Of a stretch of DNA of 8,452 nt, positions 1 through 6,900 are shown piece by piece. Origin of the DNA: an uncultured Bacteroidales bacterium (GTDB lineage Bacteria > Bacteroidota > Bacteroidia > Bacteroidales > Muribaculaceae); the NCBI GenBank assembly GCA_900554845.1, contig USIY01000083.1, forward strand, positions 1 through 8,452, in the 5' to 3' direction. Each line of letters begins with the position of its first letter. Within the stretch, counting starts at the first letter, position 1. The notes beneath the pieces were generated by a model. The model searched no databases, was not told the origin of the DNA, and worked only from the letters and a program-made list of their open reading frames with translations. The position numbers and the translations under genes are program-made.

Positions 1-24
1 GGTGATTCCAAGGCGTAGTCGCTG
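1..24 (+). other. Upstream remnant of the GH94 reading frame, cut by an in-frame TAG
   Basis: The first five codons read G-D-S-K-A in the same frame as the GH94 fragment that follows. Codon six (16-18) is TAG, and then S-L leads directly into the ATG at 25. From memory of the family, cellobiose phosphorylases have an Ala-Glu-Ser-Leu type motif here, so TAG stands where GAG (Glu) is expected, one base change away. Homology therefore runs through the stop, which marks a nonsense mutation or a base-call error and not a natural gene boundary. The catalytic aspartate region of GH94 would lie just upstream, outside the window. Confidence 0.6.
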
Positions 25-924
25 ATGATAGCCGGGCAGTTCGTGATGTGCGGCGAGCAATACGCCGAACTTTGCCGTGTGACCGGAGACACCGCCGAGG
101 CGGACCGCGCCATGAAACATGTGGCTGAAATGGCGGAGGCTGTCAAAAAGTCGGGCTGGGACGGCGAATGGTTCCTTCGGGCATACGATTATTTCGGACG
201 TCCTGTTGGATCTAAAGAGAATAAGGAGGGCAAGATATTCATCGAGTCGCAGGGTTGGTGCTCGATGGCCAAGATCGGTCTGGAGGAAGGTCTTGTGCAG
301 AAGTCTCTGGATTCCGTCAAGAAATACCTCGACTCCCCCAACGGCATTGTCCTCAACAATCCGGCATTCACCGAATATGTACCCGAATATGGCGAGATTT
401 CGAGTTATCCCCCCGGTTACAAGGAAAACGCCGGCATATTCGCCCATAACAATCCCTGGATAATAGTGGCCGAAACCATTGTCGGAAACGGTAACAGAGC
501 TTGGGATTACTATACGAAAATCGCGCCTGCATGGGTGGAGGAACACAGCGACCTTCATAAAGTGGAGCCGTATGTCTATAGCCAGATGACCGCGGGCAAA
601 GACGCTCCGAATCCCGGGCAGGCTAAAAATTCATGGCTGACCGGCACCGCCGCATGGAATTGGCTGACAGTCTCTCAATACATTCTCGGTATACAGCCGG
701 ATTTCAACGGATTGCGCATCGATCCTTGTATTCCGTCCGACATGTCGGGATTCGAAGCGGACCGAGAGTTCCGCGGTGCACGCTACCGCATACGTGTGAT
801 GAATCCCGCAGGCGTATGCAAAGGTGTAAAATCGATAAGCCTTAACGGCGAACCGGTTTCCGGCAACGTCCTCCCCATCTGTCCGGAAGGATCCGTCAAC
901 GATGTGGACGTAATCCTGGGATAA
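25..924 (+). CDS. GH94 glycoside phosphorylase, cellobiose phosphorylase-like, C-terminal fragment
   Basis: GH94 enzymes are inverting phosphorylases that split a beta-glucoside such as cellobiose with inorganic phosphate into a sugar 1-phosphate and a free sugar, normally in the cytoplasm. This open frame codes for 299 residues, while full-length family members have roughly 800, so only the end of the (alpha/alpha)6 barrel and the C-terminal beta domain are present. Recognisable blocks in order are GWDGEWFLRAYD from residue 44, SYPPGYKENAGIFAHNNPW from 127, KNSWLTGTAAWNW from 201 and LRIDPCIP near 235. The His in the second block and the Thr-Gly of the third are expected to line the phosphate pocket. 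The KNSWLTGTA form points to cellobiose or cellodextrin phosphorylase more than to chitobiose phosphorylase. The catalytic Asp is not in the window. The ATG at 25 is only the first start after an in-frame TAG at 16-18 and lies inside conserved sequence, so this is probably not a native start. The gene is likely a pseudogene, unless the TAG is an error. The stop is TAA. Confidence 0.85.
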   Translation: MIAGQFVMCGEQYAELCRVTGDTAEADRAMKHVAEMAEAVKKSGWDGEWFLRAYDYFGRPVGSKENKEGKIFIESQGWCSMAKIGLEEGLVQKSLDSVKKYLDSPNGIVLNNPAFTEYVPEYGEISSYPPGYKENAGIFAHNNPWIIVAETIVGNGNRAWDYYTKIAPAWVEEHSDLHKVEPYVYSQMTAGKDAPNPGQAKNSWLTGTAAWNWLTVSQYILGIQPDFNGLRIDPCIPSDMSGFEADREFRGARYRIRVMNPAGVCKGVKSISLNGEPVSGNVLPICPEGSVNDVDVILG

Positions 925-932
925 AAGAGAAA

Positions 933-992
933 TACATTTGGCGTGGGTCATGGAAATCAGCTCGAGCTGATTTCCATGACCCACGCTATGTA
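933..992. repeat. 46-bp perfect palindrome (941-986) with imperfect outer stem, possible terminator
   Basis: The arm 941-963 is the exact reverse complement of 964-986, with no spacer (centre AGCTCGAGCT). An outer five-base pairing (TACAT at 933-937 with ATGTA at 988-992) continues the stem after a small internal loop. As RNA it would form a stem of 21 pairs closed by a UCGA loop. It starts 16 bases after the GH94 stop and lies before the kinase promoter, which suits transcription termination or 3'-end protection for the upstream operon. There is no run of T directly after the stem, so it is not a classic rho-independent terminator. It could also be a copy of a dispersed palindromic repeat; this cannot be judged from one window. 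Confidence 0.75.
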
Positions 993-1005
993 AGATCGGT
1001 TATAG

Positions 1006-1031
1006 TAGCTTTTTTAGCTATGATAGCTATG
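1006..1031. promoter_or_regulatory. TAGCTA repeat cluster upstream of the kinase promoter
   Basis: The octamer TAGCTATG occurs twice in direct orientation, at 1015-1022 and 1024-1031, nine bases apart. Each copy holds the self-complementary core TAGCTA. A third half, TAGCT at 1006-1010, forms an inverted repeat with AGCTA at 1016-1020 across five T. The cluster ends a few bases before the predicted -33 box of the nahK-like promoter, so an operator or activator site is possible. No regulator gene is present in the window to pair with it, and chance in an AT-rich leader is a real alternative. Confidence 0.3.
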
Positions 1032-1036
1032 CCGCT

Positions 1037-1068
1037 TATGCGTAGTTTCGCTATTTTTATTATATTTG
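1037..1068 (+). promoter_or_regulatory. Bacteroidetes-type promoter for the nahK-like/GH109 operon
   Basis: TATATTTG at 1061-1068 fits the Bacteroidetes -7 consensus TAnnTTTG exactly. TATG at 1037-1040, 20 bases upstream, is a one-mismatch fit to the -33 box TTTG. Transcription would start near 1073-1076. This leaves a leader of about 20 bases before the ATG at 1094 but almost none before the ATG at 1079, and so helps decide the kinase start. Confidence 0.65.
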
Positions 1069-1093
1069 CAGAATCATTATGATTGCACTTACC

Positions 1094-2182
1094 ATGAACG
1101 ACAATAACCATATTCTTGAAGTAGCAGGCAGATTCAACACCGATGGTAATACAGTGAAGGCTGAACCGTTGGGCAACGGCCTTATCAACGACACATATAT
1201 CGTCAAAACCGACAATGACAAAAGATACGTCCTGCAAAGGATCAACACGGATATATTCCGTGATCCTGCGTTGCTGCAGAGAAATCTTATATTAATTACC
1301 GACCATATACGCAGAATACTTCAGAAACAAGGTTGCAAAGACATCGGGAGACGTGTTTTAACTCCTGTCGAGACGAAAGATGATCATGAATTGTACGTCA
1401 AATCAGGAGATGAGGCATGGCGAATGACCGAATACATCGAGGGATCTCATACTGAAGAGAATCTTACCCCTCGTATGGCTGCGTGCGTCGGTGAAGCATT
1501 CGCCAATTTCCACTCATATTTCGCTACGGAAGAGGCGCCGGAGATAAGCGAGACAATTCCCGATTTTCATAACATTGCCTTCCGGTTACAGCAATTGCGT
1601 GACGCCGTCAGGACTGATCAAGCCGGACGTCTTTCCGAAGTGAAAGACATGGTGGATTATCTTCTGTCAAGAGAGGAAGAGATGCTTAGGCATGAACTGT
1701 TGCACCGGCAAAACAAACTGCCTAAGAGAACGGCGCATTGCGATACTAAGGTGAACAACATTCTCTTTGACTCCGACGGATCCATACTCTGCGTGATTGA
1801 CCTTGACACCGTTATGCCAGGATTTGTGCTGTCGGATTTCGGCGACTTTATCCGTACGGGCGCCAACACTGGAAAAGAAGATGACGAGAATCTCGATAAT
1901 GTAGGAGTTGACATGGTGATATTCCGCGCTTTCGCGGAAGCCTATGTGCGCAACGCAAAATTTCTTACAACTGAGGAAAAAAGGCTTCTGCCGTTCGGAG
2001 CCCGGTTGCTCACCTATATGCAGACGGTCCGTTTCCTTACCGACTATATCAACGGAGACATCTACTATAAAACACAATATCCAAAACACAATCTTGTCCG
2101 TACGCGCGCGCAGCTCAAGCTGCTGCATGATATCGACGCACATATGGACGAGATGGAACAATTCATAACTAATATATCATGA
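1094..2182 (+). CDS. nahK: N-acetylhexosamine 1-kinase (NahK)-like anomeric sugar kinase
   Basis: This is a cytoplasmic kinase of the aminoglycoside phosphotransferase fold, 362 residues, close in length to bifidobacterial NahK (about 359). NahK phosphorylates GlcNAc and GalNAc at the anomeric carbon with ATP. The nucleotide-binding loop is around GNGLINDTYIV (27-37). The catalytic loop is HCDTKVNNIL (215-224) with D217 as expected catalytic Asp, and the metal-binding IDLDTVMPG (235-243) is followed by an SDFGD motif. The C-terminal YPKHNLVRTRAQLKLL stretch also matches NahK closely. An ATG at 1079 would add five residues. I chose 1094 because it aligns with the NahK N-terminus and leaves a leader behind the promoter at 1061-1068. 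The stop overlaps the GH109 start by ATGA, which suggests translational coupling and a shared pathway. Bacteroidales homologues are often annotated only as phosphotransferases, so the exact hexosamine is inferred, and another hexose is possible. Confidence 0.82.
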   Translation: MNDNNHILEVAGRFNTDGNTVKAEPLGNGLINDTYIVKTDNDKRYVLQRINTDIFRDPALLQRNLILITDHIRRILQKQGCKDIGRRVLTPVETKDDHELYVKSGDEAWRMTEYIEGSHTEENLTPRMAACVGEAFANFHSYFATEEAPEISETIPDFHNIAFRLQQLRDAVRTDQAGRLSEVKDMVDYLLSREEEMLRHELLHRQNKLPKRTAHCDTKVNNILFDSDGSILCVIDLDTVMPGFVLSDFGDFIRTGANTGKEDDENLDNVGVDMVIFRAFAEAYVRNAKFLTTEEKRLLPFGARLLTYMQTVRFLTDYINGDIYYKTQYPKHNLVRTRAQLKLLHDIDAHMDEMEQFITNIS

Positions 2183-3555
2183 ACAAACTTCTTAAAAGCA
2201 TCACGGCGGCATGCCTGTTTGCCATGGTTCCTGCCGTCATGTCGGCCGAGATTATCAAAACCGAAGTAAAGCCGCGTCCTGCGGGTGCCACCGACATGAT
2301 CGGATTTCACACTGAGCCGATGGATTCAGTCCGCGTCGGTTTCATCGGAATGGGCATGCGCGGCCCTGGAGCCGTCTATCGTTTCGCAAACATTGACAGG
2401 ACGTCAGTCAAGGCAATCTGCGACAAACACCCCGACCGTCTGGCAAAACCTCAGAAATATTTAAAGGAAGCGGGACGTCCCGCCGCTGAAGAATATGTAG
2501 GGGATGACGCATGGAAGCGTCTTTGCGAACGCCCTGACATTGATCTGGTGTACATAACAACAGATTGGGTGAACCATGTGCCGATGGCTGTCTATGCTAT
2601 GGAACACGGGAAACATGTGGCTATCGAAGTTCCCGCCGCCATGAATCTTGATGAATGCTGGCAACTGGTGGACACCTCCGAAAAGACACGCAAACACTGT
2701 ATGATGCTGGAAAATTGCGTTTACGACTTCTTCGAGCTGACCACTCTGAACATGGCTCAGAAAGGTTTGTTCGGAGATCTGCTTCATGTGGAAGGATCCT
2801 ATATCCACAATCTGGAGGATTTCTGGAAGGCGTACGAAAGCAACTGGCGTCTTGATTTCAATGAGAAAAACCGCGGCGATGTCTACGCTACGCATGGTTT
2901 CGGCCCCGCTTGCCAATTGCTCGACATCCATCGCGGCAATAAGCTCAACTACATCGTTTCAATGGACACCAAACCTGCGACGGGACCTAAGATCGTAGAG
3001 AACAATCTGGGGCGCAAATCTCCCGATTTCCAGAACGGCGACCACACCATGAGCATGATCATGACCGAAAACGGCCAGACAATCCATCTGCAGCATGATG
3101 TCATGAACCCACGCCCCTATTCCCGCATGTATCAGGTGACCGGCACCGAAGGATTCGCGAACAAATATCCCATAGAGGGCTATGCGTTCCGTCAGGTGGA
3201 GAGTCTTGACAGCGTGCCCGACCATGAGGATCTGACAAGCCATTCTTTCGTTCCCGAGGATGTGAAAGAGGCCCTTATGAAAAAGTACAAACATCCCATT
3301 CAGACAGAAATTGAAGAAAAGGCCAAAAAGGTAGGGGGACACGGAGGAATGGACTATATCATGGATTACCGTCTTGTATACTGCCTGCTTAACGGACTCC
3401 CCCTGGACCAGGATGTATATGACGCCGCCGAATGGTCGGCAGTCGGTGAACTGTCGCGCATATCAATTGAGAACAACTCGTCGCCGGTGGAATTCCCGGA
3501 CTTTACACGCGGAGCCTGGAACAAGACCAAAGGTTACCGTCACGCTCACAAATGA
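2179..3555 (+). CDS. Secreted GH109 family glycosidase, probable alpha-N-acetylgalactosaminidase
   Basis: GH109 enzymes use a tightly bound NAD to remove alpha-linked terminal GalNAc, for example from blood group A structures, by a redox and elimination mechanism. The 458-residue protein starts with a signal peptide (K3, K6, hydrophobic 8-20, likely cleavage near residues 22-23), so it should act in the periplasm or outside. A Rossmann NAD fold follows: GFIGMGMRGPG at 54-64 (glycine pattern at 57, 59, 62) and D82 at the end of the second strand. The family block DWVNHVPMAVYAMEHGKHVAIEVP ends with E150-V151-P152. Sugar dehydrogenases of the Gfo/Idh/MocA superfamily have Glu-Lys-Pro at this point, so the missing lysine argues for GH109 and against an ordinary dehydrogenase. 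VYATHGFGP (235-243) carries the histidine expected in the active site, and QHDVMNPRPYSRMYQVTG is also typical. The gene is coupled to the NahK-like kinase by a 4-base overlap and followed by a terminator. GH109 includes untested branches, so the GalNAc specificity is inferred. Confidence 0.88.
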   Translation: MNKLLKSITAACLFAMVPAVMSAEIIKTEVKPRPAGATDMIGFHTEPMDSVRVGFIGMGMRGPGAVYRFANIDRTSVKAICDKHPDRLAKPQKYLKEAGRPAAEEYVGDDAWKRLCERPDIDLVYITTDWVNHVPMAVYAMEHGKHVAIEVPAAMNLDECWQLVDTSEKTRKHCMMLENCVYDFFELTTLNMAQKGLFGDLLHVEGSYIHNLEDFWKAYESNWRLDFNEKNRGDVYATHGFGPACQLLDIHRGNKLNYIVSMDTKPATGPKIVENNLGRKSPDFQNGDHTMSMIMTENGQTIHLQHDVMNPRPYSRMYQVTGTEGFANKYPIEGYAFRQVESLDSVPDHEDLTSHSFVPEDVKEALMKKYKHPIQTEIEEKAKKVGGHGGMDYIMDYRLVYCLLNGLPLDQDVYDAAEWSAVGELSRISIENNSSPVEFPDFTRGAWNKTKGYRHAHK

Positions 3556-3563
3556 TTTTTCTC

Positions 3564-3598
3564 TCTGCCGGCCAGCGATTGACCGGCAGATTTTATTT
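3564..3598 (+). terminator. Rho-independent terminator after the GH109 gene
   Basis: TCTGCCGG (3564-3571) pairs with CCGGCAGA (3583-3590) in an 8-bp GC-rich stem with an 11-base loop. It is followed at once by TTTTATTT (3591-3598). It lies 8 bases after the GH109 stop and separates the amino-sugar operon from crcB. Confidence 0.85.
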
Positions 3599-3618
3599 CT
3601 GGCTTATATGGATTACTT

Positions 3619-3996
3619 ATGTGGATAAATTTGATATATGTGATGATCGGCAGCGCGCTCGGAGGCGGATGCAGATTCCTGTTGAGCAAAGCCATCACTG
3701 ACCATACCTCCGGAAATTTCCCGTGGGGAACATTTGCGGTCAATATTATAGGATGCTTCGTTATCGGCGTTCTCTTCGGACTCATCGACCGAGGTGTCAG
3801 CTTGTCTCCTCAGATGCGTTCGCTGTTCATCACAGGATTTTGCGGAGGCTTCACGACATTCTCCACTTTCGCCCATGAAAATTATCTTCTTTTCAACAGC
3901 TCCCATTTCTGGATTCTCTTTCTATATGCCGTTCTTTCCTTCGCGGTGGGAATGCTTATGGCTTTCGCGGGCCATATGCTCGTCCGTTGTCAATGA
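3619..3996 (+). CDS. crcB: Fluoride ion channel CrcB/FluC
   Basis: This is a small membrane protein of 125 residues with four hydrophobic segments (roughly 3-22, 36-56, 67-86 with the conserved loop, and 94-120). Fluc channels form antiparallel dimers in the inner membrane and let fluoride leak out, protecting enzymes such as enolase and pyrophosphatase. Family signatures are GSALGGGCRF (11-20), WGTFAVNIIGC (36-46) with pore Asn N42, and GFCGGFTTFSTF (73-84), which holds the central sodium-site segment and the two phenylalanines (F81, F84) expected to line the fluoride path. The ATG at 3619 gives the normal short N-terminus. No fluoride riboswitch is visible in the 63 bases upstream, which are mostly terminator. 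The stop overlaps the next gene by ATGA. Confidence 0.95.
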   Translation: MWINLIYVMIGSALGGGCRFLLSKAITDHTSGNFPWGTFAVNIIGCFVIGVLFGLIDRGVSLSPQMRSLFITGFCGGFTTFSTFAHENYLLFNSSHFWILFLYAVLSFAVGMLMAFAGHMLVRCQ

Positions 3997-6900
3997 ACCG
4001 GAGTAATCAGGCGACTGTTTTAATTGATAAAGGCGGTCTTGATACAATTTCATATTCCACACCGTTTCCCCGCCTTGTCACTCCAATGGAAAGGAAAAGC
4101 ATGGACGGCTGCACGGCAGCCACTTATATTGCATATGCGTTCAGTGATGTAGCCACTATTTATCCCATCACTCCTGTCGCCTCCATGGGCGAGACCGCCG
4201 ACAAATGGAATGTCTCAGGACTGCTCAACCTCTTCGGAAAACCAATGGAGGTAAAAGAGATGGAATCGGAGCTCGGCGCTGCAGGGGCGACACACGGAGC
4301 CCTGGGCGCCGGGGCGCTCGCCACAACGTTCACCGCCTCCCAAGGTCTCATGCTGATGATTCCGAACATGTACAAGATATCGGGAGAAATGCTTCCGGGA
4401 GTTTTTCACGTCGGATGCCGGTCGCTCGCCACACAGGCCTTAAGCATCTTCGGCGACCATCAGGATGTCATGGCATGCCGAGCCACTGGTTTCGCCATGC
4501 TTGCGTCGGCGTCCGTACAGGAGACCCATGACCTGGCCATCGTGGCGCACATAGCCGCGCTGGAAGGTTCGATTCCTGTCCTTCACTTCTTTGACGGTTG
4601 GCGTACTTCAAACGAAATCTCCACAATTTACGTAACTCCCTATAAGGATCTGGCGCCTCTCGTTCCGCATGATAAAGTTGACGCTTTCAGAAAACGCGCA
4701 CTTAATCCCGAGCATCCAGTGCTTCGAGGCTCGGCGCAGAACTGGGACGTCTACTTTCAAAACCGCGAGGCCCCTAACAAATATTATGACGAGTTCCCTG
4801 GGATTGTGCAACGCACAATGGATAAAGTAGCCGGTGTCACGGGGCGACAGTATCACCTCTTCGATTATTACGGAGCGTCCGACGCCGAATCGATCATCGT
4901 GGCGATCGGATCATCCACAGAAGTCATAGGCATGACCGTCGAACATCTCAATGCGGAAGGGGGAAAATACGGCCTCGTCAAGGTACGTCTGTACCGCCCC
5001 TTCGCAGTCGATGCGTTTCTCGATTCCATACCGGCAACCGTGAAACGCATAGCTGTGCTGGACCGTACCAAGGAACCGGGGTCACAAGGCGAGCCTCTTT
5101 ATCTTGATGTGGCTGCCGCCGTTCTAAGGTCCGGACGAGACATTCAAGTAATAGGCGGCAGATATGGTCTCTCTTCAAAGTCGTTTGACCCGACTATGGT
5201 GAAAGCTGTTTTCGACAATCTGGAGGCCGATTCTCCCGTAAGGGATTTCACCGTCGGAATCACTGATGACGTATGTCACCGCTCTTTGCCTTTGGACACA
5301 CTTCTCTCAATTCCGGAACCGGGCACCACCACAGCCCTATTCTATGGCATGGGGTCCGACGGTACTGTCGGCGCATCGAAAGCCGGTGCAAACATCATCT
5401 GCGAAAAGGCCAACTTATTCTCGCAGGCGTATTTCCAATATTCCGCGAAGAAATCAGGAGGATACACCATAAGCCAGCTACGTTTCGGATCTACCCCTAT
5501 CCATCAGGAATATGATATTGAAAACGCCGGTTATATCGGATGTAACAAAGACATATATGTAAGCAGGTTCCCCCTGCTGCACAATATTGCCGAAGGTGGG
5601 ACCTTTATGCTCAACACGTCTCTTTCAGGCGATTCTCTCGAGAAAATTATTCCAGCGCGTATGAAGCGTATCATGGCGAAGAGAAAGGTAAAATTCTACA
5701 CTCTCGACGCCAAGGCCATAGCCCGTGCAAACAATCTTGGTGTAAGGATAAACATGATCATGCTCGCGGCATTCTTCCGTTTGCATGAGATAATCCCATA
5801 CGATGAGGCTCTTGCTGCTTTGGAGAAACATATCGCCCTTCTTTACACTCATGAAGGGAATCAGGTCGTAAACAATAATATCGCGGCTCTCCGCTCGGTT
5901 GCGGATGCCATACATGAAGTGCCGGTTCCGGCTGCTTGGGCGCAAGCTAAAGATACTCCGGCTCATGCTGCGAACGTCCCTGAGTTTGTGTTGGAGATTG
6001 CTCAGCCCTGTATGGAATTGAAGGGCAACGATCTGCCCGTATCTAAATTCACCCCTGACGGTTCGCTTCCTATGGGCACCACTGCATATGAGAAACGCAC
6101 AATCGCCGATTTTATCCCGAAGTGGGATCCGGAGAAGTGCGTGCAATGCGCCGAATGCTCGCTTGTCTGTGCCCATGCCGCCATACGTCCCTGGCTTCTC
6201 GACGATAGGGAATCTCAGTCCGCTCCCGGGGGATTCTTTACCGTACAGGCCCACGGCAAAAACATATCGCAGTACAAGTGGCGCATACAGATGTCTCCAC
6301 GCGACTGCACCGGCTGCGGATCATGCGTGACGGTATGCCCCGGCAAAGCTCTTTCCATGCAGCCTATCGGAGAAAGGCTTCCGGTGGAAGAGCCCTTATG
6401 GGATTATGCCTGGAATAATATTTCATATAAGTCAGGCGCGGAGCCTCGTGGCACTGTCAGGGGATCCCAGCTGTATCAGCCTCTACTGCAGTTCTCCGGA
6501 GCGTGCGCCGGTTGCGGAGAGACGCCTTACGTCAAACTTCTCACCCAATTGATGGGAGAACGTCTGATAATTGCCAACGCCACAGGATGTTCTTCCATCT
6601 GGGGCGCCAACTATCCCTCCAACGCCTACTGCACCAACAGCCGTGGCCAAGGACCGGCCTGGGCGAATTCGTTGTTCGAAGACAACGCCGAATATGGTTA
6701 CGGAATGGCCGTGGCGATCGCCCAGCAACGGGAATATCTCGCCGGATTAGTCGCAGGAACTGTAGATGACGCAACAACTCCGGTAAATGTCAAGGAAATT
6801 CTTCAGGCATGGCTCGACAGCAGGAGTGACGGCGTAAAATCAGCGGAGACCTCTCCTGCTGTAACCGATATATTGAAATCAAATCCCGATGTTAAAAATT

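Noticed and set aside
933..940. TACATTTG, an exact -7 box match directly before the palindrome
   Set aside because: There is no TTTG-like -33 box 19-21 bases upstream, and the same bases form the outer stem of the palindrome. A transcript from here would have no gene of its own before the better promoter at 1061.
1079..1093. Earlier ATG for the NahK-like kinase
   Set aside because: It lies only a few bases after the predicted transcription start and adds residues absent from NahK. The ATG at 1094 aligns better.
1667..2161. Open frame of 164 codons on the - strand opposite the kinase
   Set aside because: It is antisense to the conserved catalytic region of the NahK-like gene and its product resembles no family I know.
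3556..3618. Fluoride riboswitch before crcB
   Set aside because: The region is a GC stem-loop with a T-tract, fitting a terminator. The aptamer's conserved segments are not seen.
3626..3633. TAAATTTG, a second exact -7 box match at the start of crcB
   Set aside because: It lies inside codons 3-5 of crcB and would start transcripts after the start codon that family length supports. No -33 box is visible upstream.
5625..6254. Long open frame of 209 codons on the - strand
   Set aside because: It lies wholly opposite the conserved oxidoreductase coding sequence, has no recognisable domain, and is best explained as a codon-bias shadow.
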